From: Acidobacteriota bacterium
GTDB taxonomy: Bacteria; Acidobacteriota; Blastocatellia; RBC074
Assembly (NCBI GenBank): GCA_016710075.1
Contig: JADJLO010000001.1
Location: forward strand, 248,001 to 312,000
DNA: 64,000 nucleotides
Direction of reading: 5' to 3'
This document shows, in pieces, positions 48,453 to 60,894 of this stretch. The notes beneath the pieces are model-generated. The model had not been told where the DNA came from. It saw nothing but the letters and a program-made list of their open reading frames with translations, and searched no databases. Every line of letters begins with the position of its first letter. The first letter of the stretch is position 1. Position numbers and translations under genes: made by a program.

Positions 48453-51400
48453 ATGATTTTTTCCCCAGGATTAAAGAAGCGCGTTTGGCATGCCAACAGA
48501 CTTCTAATATGCCTGGTGGTTTTGACCGTGTCCGCCTTAGCACAGACAAACAAGGGCACGATTGTTGGAACCGTCAAGGACGCCGGCGGAGCTGTCGTCA
48601 GCGGAGCCCAGGTGGAGATAGCGAATATCGACACCGGGCAAACCAAGAATACGATCAGCAGCGAAGATGGCACCTATCAGATTCCACTGCTTGATCCGGG
48701 TAATTACCGGATCACGGTCAAGGCGCAGGGATTCAAGTCGTTGATTCGCGACAAGGTGCTGCTGCAGACCAACGACAGGCTGGCCATTGACATTGACTTG
48801 CAGGTGGCCAGTGGTGTCGCGGAGACCATTACGATAACGGCCGAGACCCCGTTGGTTGAAACGGAGTCGAGCGTCCGTGGAGATGTGATTCAAGGCAGAC
48901 AGGTTACCGATTTGCCGCTGGCACAGCGTAATTTTACGCTGCTTGCAGGAATCACACCCGGTGTGACGCGCCCGGTTGTGGGCGTGCTTGGCGGCGGCGG
49001 CAACTTCACCAGTGGTGGTCCCGGCAACTCAACCGAGTCGACGAGGTTCCGCGAATCGGGCGGTTCGGTGATTTCGGCCAATGGTGCGCGTGTCACCAGC
49101 AACAACTTCACACTCGATGGAGTTGACAATAACGAGACTCAGTTTGGTCAGATCGCGATCTTCCCGGACGTTGACGCGATCAAAGAGTTCAAGGTTGAAG
49201 CGAGCGTTCCCTCGGCAGAGAGCGGACGCGCTGGTGGTGCGGTCATTTCGACGACGATCAAGTCGGGAACTAATCAGCTCCACGGGACTCTTCGCGAATT
49301 CTATCAGGGACAGTTCGGCAGCGCCCGTCCGACGAACAACCCGAATCCGCCGAATTACGTGACGCACAACTTCGGCGCCACGGTTGGCGGACCGATCCGA
49401 TTGCCCAAGAAGTACTTCGGTCCAGTGGCCTATGATGGACGCGACAAGTCGTTCTTCTTCTTCTCATACAACGGCCAGCGCAACGGAACACCGGCTTTCG
49501 GCGGTGAATTTCCGTTTGTGACGGTGCCGACTGTGAAGATGCGCACCGGGGATTTCTCTGAATTCCTCGACCGTACCCAGACCGTGACATTCAATACGGT
49601 CAGGGGGCCGGTTCAGGCCCCGAAGGGCACGATCTTTGACAGGAATGGAAATCCGTTCCTCAACAACCAGATCCCGAGTACGCTGTTTTCAGCGGCAGGT
49701 GGAAACCTGTTGAGGTCGTATCCGCTGCCTACCCAGGCGGGCTTTGTCAACAACTATCGACGCAACCGTTCCGAGCGGATTAACGTCGACAGCTATGATG
49801 TCAAAGGCGATCAGCGTTTCAGCGACAATAATATGGGCTTCATTCGTTACAGCCAGGCAAAAAACGCCCGAATCCGCGACAACAATTTCCCGAAGGGATC
49901 ATCGCCCACAGGAAACGACATGGCCTCGGGATTTGGAGCCGGAAACGAGTTCGGCAATGCGCGACAGGTGGCGCTGGGTGATACACACACCTTCTCGCCT
50001 TCGGTCGTCAACGACATGAGATTTGGATACTCCCGCGTCGAAATCGGCATCAACAACCCCGGCATTAATGGGGCGCTGGGATTTGATGCCAACATTTCGC
50101 AGAAGCTGGGGATTCCGAACATCAATGTCTGCGGAACCTGCGAAGGCACGGTACTGATCGGTGTCGTCGATCCCGATACGAGCCTCGAATTCGTCGGGGA
50201 TGGCGGACCGTTCTACTTCAAGTCGAACAACTTCCATTTCACCGACACCCTGACTGTCGTTCGCGGCAACCACCTTTTCAAAGCCGGCGGCGATTTTCGC
50301 CTTCGCCAGAACACGAACTTTGACGGCGGCCGTAACGGCGGCATCAAGGGCAACGTGCAGTGGGGCACGAGCGTCGGCGGATTCGTCAGCGGCAACTACA
50401 CGAACATCGGTCCTGACGACTCGGGTTCGGCGTATGCCAACGTTCTGCTCGGATATGCTCCCGGGTTCCTGACCCGCGGCACACCCGGCGGACCTTACCT
50501 TCTTTCGAACAAGGAAGTCGCCTTCTTTCTGCAGGACGACTGGAAGGTCAACAAGGATCTGACCATCAACATCGGACTGCGTTACGATGTTTACACGCAG
50601 CCTACAGAGCGTTACAACCGCCAGTCGAATTTCGATCCGTCCAGCGGCAAGCTCAATCTGGCATTCGAAAATGATCGTGACCTTGCGAAGACCGATCTCA
50701 ACAACTTCGCGCCTCGTATTGGATTCGCATACAGCGGGTTCAAGTCTGACAAGAAGGTTGTCCTGCGCGGCGGTTACGGAATCATGAACACTCTGGATGT
50801 CAGCGGTCGTCAGGCTCTGACAGCGAATGCTCCGAACGGGGCCAACTATTCATGCAACCTCCAGCAGTATGGAACGCCGGCATGTCCTACGTTGCCGCGT
50901 CGTTTCAACCTGGATACCGGTTATCCGTTCGCGCCTGAGATCAGAGCCACGGGAACCACGCTCGCGGTACCCGGCGGGTCGACCGTTTACTACGTCAATC
51001 CGAACAACAAGACATCATATTTCCACCAGTACAACCTGACGCTGCAATACGAATTTGCACCGTCGTGGATGGCTGAGATGGCGTATGTCGGATCGCTTGG
51101 ACGTAATCTGCTTGTCGTCCGGAATATCGGAGACGACAGCAACAACGGACCCGGTTCACGACAGATCAGAGGTATTGGTCAGGTCGTGACCACTGACAAC
51201 ATCGCCAGATCGAATTACAACGCTCTCCAGACAAAGCTCACGAAGCGGTTGTCTTATGGCTTGTCGGTTCTGACGACTTATACCTGGTCGCATGGTCTGG
51301 ACAATTCGCCGGGCGGATTCGCCGGTCTGAGCCAGGGACCGAACCGGTATGGATTCACCAACCCGAATCGGCCGGATCTGGATTACGGCAATTCGGATCT

Positions 51401-51944
51401 GGATGTTCGTCATCGCTGGACATTCTCAAGCACATGGGATCTTCCCTTTGGACGCAAACAGAGGTTCGGAAGCAGCATTCCATATGCGGCCGATCTTGTC
51501 CTCGGAGGCTGGCAGTTCAACAACGTGGTGACAATCCAGAGTGGACCGGCCTACAGTCTCTTCTGGGGCGGACCGCGTCCCGACCTGATCGGCGATCCGA
51601 CGCCCTCATCCGCTCAGAAAGCGCAGGGTTTCAGCGTTAACCCGAACGCTTTCCGTGCGCCGACAACTCCGATCTTCACCAATGATCCGAATGGTCCCAA
51701 ATTCGGAACGCTCGGACGCAACACCTTCCGTGGAAGTCGTCAGGAGTTCTGGGATGTCGGTATGTTCAAGAACTTCAAACTCTGGGAGTCAGGAACTCTT
51801 CAGGCACGTGTTCAGGCTTACAATGTCCTGAATCACATCAATAAATTCGCCCCCAACACCGACCTTACGGGGAATAACGGTGGCAAGGACACTTCATTGC
51901 AGCGTGCACGTCAGCTCGAGTTTGCACTCAAGCTGATTTTCTAA
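48453..51944 (+). CDS. Oar-like TonB-dependent receptor with carboxypeptidase-regulatory domain
   Basis: A 1163-residue outer-membrane protein. Signal peptide, then a CarboxypepD_reg (Ig-like) domain (GTIVGTVKDAGGAVVSGAQV; DGTYQIPLLDPGNYRITVKA), a plug region (QVTDLPLAQRNFTLLAGITP; SNNFTLDGVDNNE) and a long beta-barrel with repeated strand motifs (FFFFSYNGQRNG; FFLQDDWKVNKDLTINIGLR), ending in an aromatic C-terminus (LEFALKLIF). Such Oar-like receptors are multiplied in Acidobacteriota. Being divergent from a secreted amylase-family enzyme, it may import maltodextrins, but ligand is unproven. The TonB motor at 17-20 kb could energise it. Confidence 0.9.
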   Translation: MIFSPGLKKRVWHANRLLICLVVLTVSALAQTNKGTIVGTVKDAGGAVVSGAQVEIANIDTGQTKNTISSEDGTYQIPLLDPGNYRITVKAQGFKSLIRDKVLLQTNDRLAIDIDLQVASGVAETITITAETPLVETESSVRGDVIQGRQVTDLPLAQRNFTLLAGITPGVTRPVVGVLGGGGNFTSGGPGNSTESTRFRESGGSVISANGARVTSNNFTLDGVDNNETQFGQIAIFPDVDAIKEFKVEASVPSAESGRAGGAVISTTIKSGTNQLHGTLREFYQGQFGSARPTNNPNPPNYVTHNFGATVGGPIRLPKKYFGPVAYDGRDKSFFFFSYNGQRNGTPAFGGEFPFVTVPTVKMRTGDFSEFLDRTQTVTFNTVRGPVQAPKGTIFDRNGNPFLNNQIPSTLFSAAGGNLLRSYPLPTQAGFVNNYRRNRSERINVDSYDVKGDQRFSDNNMGFIRYSQAKNARIRDNNFPKGSSPTGNDMASGFGAGNEFGNARQVALGDTHTFSPSVVNDMRFGYSRVEIGINNPGINGALGFDANISQKLGIPNINVCGTCEGTVLIGVVDPDTSLEFVGDGGPFYFKSNNFHFTDTLTVVRGNHLFKAGGDFRLRQNTNFDGGRNGGIKGNVQWGTSVGGFVSGNYTNIGPDDSGSAYANVLLGYAPGFLTRGTPGGPYLLSNKEVAFFLQDDWKVNKDLTINIGLRYDVYTQPTERYNRQSNFDPSSGKLNLAFENDRDLAKTDLNNFAPRIGFAYSGFKSDKKVVLRGGYGIMNTLDVSGRQALTANAPNGANYSCNLQQYGTPACPTLPRRFNLDTGYPFAPEIRATGTTLAVPGGSTVYYVNPNNKTSYFHQYNLTLQYEFAPSWMAEMAYVGSLGRNLLVVRNIGDDSNNGPGSRQIRGIGQVVTTDNIARSNYNALQTKLTKRLSYGLSVLTTYTWSHGLDNSPGGFAGLSQGPNRYGFTNPNRPDLDYGNSDLDVRHRWTFSSTWDLPFGRKQRFGSSIPYAADLVLGGWQFNNVVTIQSGPAYSLFWGGPRPDLIGDPTPSSAQKAQGFSVNPNAFRAPTTPIFTNDPNGPKFGTLGRNTFRGSRQEFWDVGMFKNFKLWESGTLQARVQAYNVLNHINKFAPNTDLTGNNGGKDTSLQRARQLEFALKLIF

Positions 51945-51968
51945 AAGCGCTCACAATGAGGCATAATT

Positions 51969-52008
51969 ATGAGTGGCGGGAAGCGATTTCCGCCACTCAT
52001 ATTTTTTA
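51969..52008 (+). terminator. Rho-independent terminator after the TonB receptor
   Basis: ATGAGTGGCGG (51969-51979) pairs with CCGCCACTCAT (51990-52000), followed by ATTTTTTAA. It lies 24 bases after the receptor stop. Confidence 0.85.
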
Positions 52009-52112
52009 AGGGGATGGTATTCAGAGAACAGGCTTCAGTTTGATCTGCTTGAAGATTCGCGCTCAAGCGTGAACTCTGAACTGGACAAAAAATACTTTTA
52101 GATACTGGTATC

Positions 52113-53162
52113 GTGTCAAAGATACAAAATACATTGATCACAGCGCTCTTGATGACGCTCTGCCTGGTGGGGGTGACAACGGGCTTCGCGCAATCAGCGG
52201 AGTCCTGTTTATCCGCGGCGGCGAGTGTTCGAAATTCGCCTCGGGATAAGAGAGTTCTCGAAGAAGCCCGCGCACTGGGATTTTCAGCGATTCGCTCCGG
52301 CAGGTTTGAAGATGCTTTGATCGTATTTTCCGCAATTGCCGAGACCAATCCTGTGGACCAGATGGCGCTCTATTTTCAGGCGCTTTCGCTCTTCAATCTC
52401 AAGAGGACTGAGGAGTCGGAGGCGGCTGCACGACTGGCGATTGGAGCGGCTGAAAACATGCTTAAGGCCGGCCCCGATGATCGGCAGTTGAAAAATGTAG
52501 TTGCCGACTCTTTGACGCTTCACGCAGTCATTCTCGCAGTGCTTAAGAAGAACCAGGAGGCATTGATCGAGTTGATGGAAGCTGTCAGGCTTTCGCCGGA
52601 CAATTTCGATGCTCAATTTTCTCTTGGGAGGGCATATTTCGGCCAGGGAGATACGGCTGCGGCGACAGAAGCGTTTAAAAAAGCCTCCAGCCTCAGACCG
52701 CAGGACGTAAGGGCAAAATTCTTTCTCGCGACAGCGCTTGAACGAGGAGGTAATATCGATGGGGCGACAGTTGCATACAGGAACCTTGTCATCCTCGCAC
52801 CTGCCAGCGCTGAAGGACACCTCGGCCTTGGGGCTCTGCTGGTTAAACGGCAGGAAACTTTGATTGAAGGAGTAGCAGAGCTGCAGAAGGCGATCGATTT
52901 GAACGGGGATTCATACGAAGGGAGAGTCTCGCTGGGTCGCGCGCTGATTCTGGCGGGAAAACCGGGTGATGCGATAGTCCATCTGAAAATGGCCGCAACG
53001 CTAGTGCCCGCCAATCCTGAACCCCATTACCAGATGGCAATGGCGTTCAAGAAACTTGGCAGGAATCCAGAGGCGGCTGAGGAATTGAAAACAGTTCAAA
53101 GGTTGAACGAAGAGCACAGAAAGAGAAGCAAAACCGCTGCCAGTACTGTCGATAAACCCTGA
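52113..53162 (+). CDS. Secreted TPR-repeat protein
   Basis: A 349-residue exported protein: signal (LITALLMTLCLVGVTTGFAQ), then several TPR units (AIRSGRFEDALIVFSAIAET; FSLGRAYFGQGDTAAATEAF; YQMAMAFKKLGRNPEAAEEL). The start is a GTG at 52113. It precedes another TPR gene and a CRTAC gene, the grouping often seen in Acidobacteriota. TPRs suggest a scaffold for periplasmic partners. Confidence 0.8.
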   Translation: MSKIQNTLITALLMTLCLVGVTTGFAQSAESCLSAAASVRNSPRDKRVLEEARALGFSAIRSGRFEDALIVFSAIAETNPVDQMALYFQALSLFNLKRTEESEAAARLAIGAAENMLKAGPDDRQLKNVVADSLTLHAVILAVLKKNQEALIELMEAVRLSPDNFDAQFSLGRAYFGQGDTAAATEAFKKASSLRPQDVRAKFFLATALERGGNIDGATVAYRNLVILAPASAEGHLGLGALLVKRQETLIEGVAELQKAIDLNGDSYEGRVSLGRALILAGKPGDAIVHLKMAATLVPANPEPHYQMAMAFKKLGRNPEAAEELKTVQRLNEEHRKRSKTAASTVDKP

Positions 53163-53184
53163 TACGCCGCAGCAAGCAAGCACG

Positions 53185-54848
53185 ATGATCAATCCACAGG
53201 CGCATAATTCATCCAACTCAAGACCAGTGATCATTGGGCTCATGCTGTTTTTGCTCTTCATGCTCACGACAGGCACTCCCGGACAGCAGCGGCGTCCGCT
53301 CAAAAGACAGATGATTCGGGGCAGTATCTCTCCCGGATTCAGGAACTGCTGCAGCAGCAGAAGCTCGTTGAAGCCGAAGAAAGTGCGCGACAGTTGATTG
53401 CGAAATCGCCACGCAATGCGATGGCCCATAATCTGCTTGGAGTGATACTCGATCAGCAGAACAGGGGAGAGGATGCCGAAAAGCAATATCGGGAATCCCT
53501 CAAGATCGACTCGAAATTCGTTCCGGCTCTGGCTAATCTTGGCGTCCTGCTTGCGAGAACGAGCAGGCGTGATCAGGCTATTGAAACCCTCGAACTTGTC
53601 ATGAGGCTTGCGCCCAGACATCCGCAGGCGACTTATAATCTTGGATCGCTCTATTCCTCGAAAGGGGATTACAAACGTGCCATCCCGTTGCTGGAACATT
53701 CGGCCGGGCTCAAGCCGGGAGACGACCCCGGAGCGGATGCCGATCTGCCGGTTTTGCTGATTCTGACCGACGCCTATTTGCGAGCCGGTGAGACTCGTAA
53801 GGCCGGACGATTGATCGATTATCTTGAGAGGGTTGCGGGGGATAATCCAAGAGTACTCTTCACGCTCGGGTTGGGACTGGCTGCCGCCAGAGATTATCTG
53901 CGCGCAGTCGATATCTTTGAGAAGACTAACAAGCTGAGACCTCAAACTCCCGAGGTTTTATACAATCTGGGCCAGGCTTATTTCAATCTGGACAGGCTTG
54001 AAGAGGCTCAGGCTGCGCTCGGCGGGGCTGCAACGCTCAGACCTGATGATCCCGAGGCGCTCTATCGCTTTGGTCTGGTAACGTCTGCGCGCGGGCAGAG
54101 CGAACTGGCCCTGCAGGTCTGGATGAGGGCGATCGAATTGAAACCTGTCTTCCCTGAATGCAATTTCATGATCGCCGAGGAGTACCTCAAAAATCGCAGA
54201 ATCGTAAAGGCGGTAGAATATTACGAAAAAGCGGTGAGCCAGGACTCCTCGCAGTTGATCTATCAGATTCGATATGGCGCAGCCCTCTTCCGTCGCCGCG
54301 AGTATGACAAGGCGATGGTGGTTTTCGCCGGGGCATCCTCGAAATTCCCTCAATCCGTCGATGCCTTATATCTGACCGGTTACGCAGCCAGAGCTGCAGG
54401 TTTCTTCGATGAAGCGATTGTGGCGCTCAACAGGGCAAGAGTGATGCAACCCGACAACTCCGATGTTCTGGCCAATCTCGGCGCCATCTTTGTCGACAGA
54501 GGCCAGTATCAGGAAGCCGAACCGATCTTGAAGAAAGCCATCGAACTGGATCAGAAGAATTTCCCGGCTCATTACGATCTTGGGAGAATGCTGGTCAGGC
54601 TCAAACGATTTGATGACGCCGTTCCGGTTCTCGAACGGGGTGCCGAGATAAATAATGCCGATCCGGGCATACACTATCAGCTTTTCACGGCATACACCCG
54701 TCTCAGGCGCAAGGATGACGCCGATAAACAATTCGCGCTCTTCAGGCAACTGGAAGACGATCGCAAGAAGAAAGAGGGCGAGACCGGCGGCGCGGCGACC
54801 AGGGAGACCGTCGCGCCGGTAACCAGGCAGCCCGATAAGAAACCGTAA
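53185..54848 (+). CDS. Secreted TPR-repeat protein (frameshifted near the signal peptide)
   Basis: About 554 residues after repair. The signal segment (VIIGLMLFLLFMLTTGT) is read from 53185. Adding one C at the run 53278-53280 joins it to AAASAQKTDDSGQYL and the TPRs (IQELLQQQKLVEAEESARQL; AHNLLGVILDQQNRGEDAEK; about nine more). A start at 53394 is possible but would leave the protein without export signal and cut the first TPR. The repaired version has a typical A-S-A cleavage site. Tail is Lys/Thr/Pro-rich. Confidence 0.82.
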
Positions 54849-54898
54849 TTTGAATTATCGAGACTGGTTTTATTCCGCGTATTCTTTGGTTTATCAAG

Positions 54899-56737
<1,839 letters not shown>

Positions 56738-56775
56738 CCTCGCCATTATCGATAATTCTCTCAACAGGAGTCGCG

Positions 56776-58698
56776 ATTATTCTTAAATACGCACACCCGA
56801 CATTGCACCACGATGCAGACGGAATTTTTTCATCGCAGCCGCTGGGAGCTGTTTACAGCCCCGAAAAGACTACATTTCGGGTATGGGCCCCGACTGCGAC
56901 CCGGATCACTCTGCATCTTTATCAATCGCCGGCCGGTGGCAAGGCCGAAATTATAGCGCCGGTTAAAGGTGATGACGGCACATGGGAAACGACGATTCAG
57001 GGGGATCTCAAAGGGTTTTATTACACCTATACCGCGGCCGGCGAAGACCCGAGATTTAATCCGCACAGGGAACTTCTGGACCCGTACGCCATGTGCGTTA
57101 CAGCGCCTGGCGGCAGGGCAATCGTCGTTCACGATGAGACGCCGATTGCGGATCATCCTGAATTCCACAAATCAAATGCGGTCATCTATGAACTGCACAT
57201 TCGCGATTTCACCATCGATCCTGATTCAGGCATACAGAGACGCGGCAAATATCTGGGCCTGATCGAATCCGGGGCTCATCTCACGGGCAGAAAAGACATT
57301 TATACGGGCATCGATCATATCTCTGAGCTGGGCGTAAATGTGGTCCAGTTGATGCCGGTCAGCGAATTTCACAGTAACAAATCCGAGGATCAATACGGCT
57401 GGGGCTACGATGTCGTCCACCACAATTCTCCTGAAGGCTGGTACGCCACAGAGCGGTTCGATTCGCGCAGGGTCGGCGAGTTCAAGCGGCTGATCGATGC
57501 CTTCCACCGCCGTGGCATCAGAGTCACCCTGGATGTGGTCTTTAATCACACCTTCGAAACTATTTTTCAGAACCGGGTCTTCAGTTTTGAGGGACTTGTT
57601 CCAGGCTATTACTACCGTTTAAAACCGGATGGAAGCTATTGGAACGGGTCGGGCACGGGAAATGAATTTCGTACGGAAGCCCCCATGGTCAGGCGTTATA
57701 TCCTCGACACGCTCAAAATGTGGGTGACCGAATACAAGGTCGACGGCTTCAGATTTGACCTGCTCGGTTTGATGGACAGGGAGACTCTCAGATTGATTGC
57801 CGAAGAACTGCGCGCATTGGTCCCCGGCATCCTGCTCTACGGTGAACCATGGGCGGGAGGATCTACTCCGATCGATATCTCTCATAAAGGATCTCAGCGA
57901 AGCATTGGATGGTCGGTCTTCAACGATCATTACAGGGACGCATTGAAGGGGAATGTATTTAATGCAAGGGAGCCGGGATTTGTCCAATACGGGGCTCATT
58001 CCATTGGAGTCAGGCTGGGATTATGCGGCGGCATAGACGATTTCACCGATACGCCTCTGGAGTCGATAAACTATGTCGAGTGCCACGATAATCATACGCT
58101 CTGGGACAAGCTGATAATCAGCACGATCGATGATGCGAGGATTACAGATGCTGATCGCCGGGACATGAATAAACTCGCGGCCGTCGCTCTCTTCACCTCG
58201 CAGGGGATACCTTTCATCGAGAGCGGCCAGGAATTCCTGCGAACCAAAGGCGGCGACCACAACAGCTATAATAAACCCGATTCTTTGAATATGATTCGCT
58301 GGCGTGAAAAGGCAGCGCAATTTGACGTTTTCAAGTATTACCAGGGATTAATTGCCCTCCGAAAAGCGCATCCGCTTTTCCGGCTCGAATCCGGGGAACA
58401 GGTTCGCGAATCGATCTCCTTTCTCGATGAAATCCATTCGCTCAGGGCTCAATCCGGATTCATCGGATTCATCATCGAAGATCTGGCAGGCAAAGATACC
58501 TGGTCACGCGCGATCATCCTGCTCAACTCAAATTCCCGGACGATAGCAATCGACCTGCCGCCCGGTGAGTGGCAGGTTTTCGGTGACGGCAGAGAGATAA
58601 GTCTCTCGCCGATTCAAATGATAAATGGAATGATTGAAGAGGGCGCGGCATCGGTTCCGCCTCGAAGCGCCCTCATTCTTGGAGAAACCCGGAAATAA
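56776..58698 (+). CDS. Type I pullulanase-like GH13 debranching enzyme
   Basis: GH13 enzyme of about 640 residues with an N-terminal CBM48 domain (PLGAVYSPEKTTFRVWAPTA). The type I pullulanase motif YNWGYDP appears as YGWGYDV. Catalytic regions: VTLDVVFNHTF, VDGFRFDLLGLMD (nucleophile Asp), LLYGEPWAGG (acid/base Glu), YVECHDNHTLWDKL. It would cut alpha-1,6 links in glycogen or pullulan, feeding MalQ. No signal peptide, so intracellular. No ATG opens the frame: either a TTG at 56803, or an ATT at 56776 with AGGAG five bases upstream, which is the better ribosome site. Confidence 0.88.
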   Translation: MILKYAHPTLHHDADGIFSSQPLGAVYSPEKTTFRVWAPTATRITLHLYQSPAGGKAEIIAPVKGDDGTWETTIQGDLKGFYYTYTAAGEDPRFNPHRELLDPYAMCVTAPGGRAIVVHDETPIADHPEFHKSNAVIYELHIRDFTIDPDSGIQRRGKYLGLIESGAHLTGRKDIYTGIDHISELGVNVVQLMPVSEFHSNKSEDQYGWGYDVVHHNSPEGWYATERFDSRRVGEFKRLIDAFHRRGIRVTLDVVFNHTFETIFQNRVFSFEGLVPGYYYRLKPDGSYWNGSGTGNEFRTEAPMVRRYILDTLKMWVTEYKVDGFRFDLLGLMDRETLRLIAEELRALVPGILLYGEPWAGGSTPIDISHKGSQRSIGWSVFNDHYRDALKGNVFNAREPGFVQYGAHSIGVRLGLCGGIDDFTDTPLESINYVECHDNHTLWDKLIISTIDDARITDADRRDMNKLAAVALFTSQGIPFIESGQEFLRTKGGDHNSYNKPDSLNMIRWREKAAQFDVFKYYQGLIALRKAHPLFRLESGEQVRESISFLDEIHSLRAQSGFIGFIIEDLAGKDTWSRAIILLNSNSRTIAIDLPPGEWQVFGDGREISLSPIQMINGMIEEGAASVPPRSALILGETRK

Positions 58699-58716
58699 CC
58701 CTCGAGGTTGACTCAA

Positions 58717-60834
58717 ATGAAAAAATACATAATAAAATCGGCGCCTTTTATCTTAACGATAACGATGGGAATTGTATTGCTTCCCGGCCTGACCGGCACC
58801 TTCGCAGACGAAGGCATGTGGACTTTCGACAATCCTCCTTTGAAGCAATGGAAGGAAAGATACAATTTCGAGCCTTCGAAGGATTGGCTCGATCATTCAA
58901 GGCTTTCAACCGTCCGTTTGAGCGAAGGAGGGGGCGGAGGCACTGGTTGTTTTGTCTCACCCGATGGTCTGGTCATGACCAATCAGCATGTCGGCCGCTC
59001 TCAGGTCTCCAAACTGTCGACCGGCGGGCGCGATCTGGTTCGTGACGGCTTCTATGCCGATACACGTGAGGGTGAACTTCGTTGCACGGATCTGGAAATA
59101 AACGTTCTCATTGCCTATGAAAACGTCACCGATCGAGTTCAAAATTCGGTCAAGGCGGTAGCCTCGGATAAAGAGGCCGCCGCTTTGCGCAAGTCTGCCA
59201 TTACCGAGATCGAGAAAACGGCAGCAGGAGAGCCCGGCATCAAGGCGGAAGTCGTCACTCTCTACAATGGCGGTGAGTACTGGCTCTACAGATTCAAACG
59301 ATACACAGACGTCAGGCTGGTCTTCTCCGTAGAGGAGCAGGCGGCTTATTTTGGCGGTGATTACGATAACTTCACCTATCCCAGATACTGTCTCGATATC
59401 ACATTCTTCAGGGTCTACGAGAATGGCAGTCCTGCCAGAACCGATCATTATCTCAAATGGTCTGAAAACGGACCGGTGGAGGGCGAACTGGTGATAGTTC
59501 CAGGGTTCCCCGGATCTACGGCCAGACTGCTGACTGCCGCCCAACTCAAATACCAGCGCGATACCGGCAACCCATTGCAGATGCAGGTCTGGTCCTCGCG
59601 CCGGGATGCGCTTAAAAAATATGCCGAACGCGGCCCTGAACAGGCCCGGCAGGCCTCCCCCTTGAGATTGTCACTGGAAAATTCGATCAAACGGCTCATC
59701 GGCCAGCAGGCGGGCCTCGAAAATCCGAGGATATTTCAGAAGAAAGAGGCAGATGAAGAATCCCTGCGGAAGCAAATTGCTTCACGCGCGGATTGGCAGA
59801 AAGAATATTCTGACGCATGGCCGGTCATCGAGCGCGCCTACAATTCACTGCCTGCCATGGCAAAGCGTATCTCGTTTTCAAACCTGACAGCATCCAGACT
59901 GGGAACGATGGCTTCCAATTTCGTTCGCCTGGGAGAAGAGATAACCAGGCCAAACGGTGAGCGCTATGAGGAGTTTCGTGACAACCGGCTCGATTCGCTG
60001 AAACTGAGCATGCTTTCAAAAGCCCCGATTTATCCAGAGCTTGAAATGGCTGTGCTCACTTCCTGGCTGGAGGAGGCATCCAAGGCGCTTGGTGGCGACG
60101 ACCCGTTCGTTCGGGCTGTTCTCGGAGGTAAATCACCCGCGGAGGCCGTTAAATCGGCCGTCAGTTCATCCAGGCTGCCTGATCCGGCATACAGGCAGTC
60201 ATTGCTTAATGGAGGCCCGGATCAGATAGCCAGGTCGATCAGTCAATCAGATGACCCGATGCTTGATATGGCGCGCAGGATCGAGCCTGTTATCCGCCGG
60301 CTTCGCGCCTGGCAGGAAGAAAATATTCAGAATATTGAAACCCGGGCTAATGAGAAGATCGCTCGGGCCAGATTCGCCGTCTACGGCAAGAACCTATACC
60401 CTGACGCCAACTTCAACCTCAGGATAACCTACGGTACTGTCGCCGGCTACGAGGAAGACACCACTCTCGTACCATACAGGACAACTTTTTACGGGCTCTA
60501 TGACCGGGCAATCAGTTTCGGTGAAAAGGCTCCATATCATCTGCCGGCCCGTTTTAAAGAGAGAAGGGAAAAGGTCAATCTGCAAACTCCCCTCGATTTT
60601 GTCTATTCCGCCGATACCATCGGCGGAAATTCGGGCAGCCCGGTGATCAATCGACGCGGAGAGCTTGTCGGCATCAATTTCGACAGCAATATACAGAAGC
60701 TGCCCAACAGATATCTCTACATCGATGAGAATGAGGGGGCCCGCGCTGTCGGAGTACATAGGTCCGCGATAATCGAGGCGCTCAATAACGTTTATGGAGC
60801 AGGACTTCTGGTCAGGGAACTTCTTGGCCGCTGA
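58717..60834 (+). CDS. S46-family dipeptidyl-peptidase (DPP7/DPP11 type)
   Basis: A 705-residue exported serine peptidase that removes dipeptides from peptide N-termini. Signal peptide (APFILTITMGIVLLPGLTG), then MWTFDNPPLKQW, the catalytic His91 in MTNQHVGRSQ, the FGGDYDNFTYPRY region with the catalytic Asp, and the nucleophile Ser near residue 640 in GGNSGSPVINRRGELVG. The residue 18 positions after that Ser, which sets S1 preference (Gly in DPP7, Arg in DPP11 as I recall), is Ser here (NFDSN). ATG 58717 has GAGG nine bases upstream. It follows the pullulanase gene by 18 bases. Confidence 0.93.
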   Translation: MKKYIIKSAPFILTITMGIVLLPGLTGTFADEGMWTFDNPPLKQWKERYNFEPSKDWLDHSRLSTVRLSEGGGGGTGCFVSPDGLVMTNQHVGRSQVSKLSTGGRDLVRDGFYADTREGELRCTDLEINVLIAYENVTDRVQNSVKAVASDKEAAALRKSAITEIEKTAAGEPGIKAEVVTLYNGGEYWLYRFKRYTDVRLVFSVEEQAAYFGGDYDNFTYPRYCLDITFFRVYENGSPARTDHYLKWSENGPVEGELVIVPGFPGSTARLLTAAQLKYQRDTGNPLQMQVWSSRRDALKKYAERGPEQARQASPLRLSLENSIKRLIGQQAGLENPRIFQKKEADEESLRKQIASRADWQKEYSDAWPVIERAYNSLPAMAKRISFSNLTASRLGTMASNFVRLGEEITRPNGERYEEFRDNRLDSLKLSMLSKAPIYPELEMAVLTSWLEEASKALGGDDPFVRAVLGGKSPAEAVKSAVSSSRLPDPAYRQSLLNGGPDQIARSISQSDDPMLDMARRIEPVIRRLRAWQEENIQNIETRANEKIARARFAVYGKNLYPDANFNLRITYGTVAGYEEDTTLVPYRTTFYGLYDRAISFGEKAPYHLPARFKERREKVNLQTPLDFVYSADTIGGNSGSPVINRRGELVGINFDSNIQKLPNRYLYIDENEGARAVGVHRSAIIEALNNVYGAGLLVRELLGR

Positions 60835-60894
60835 TATGGACCATGGTTGCCGGCTGGCCTGAATCACTTATGGAGTAATTAAATTAATAATAAT

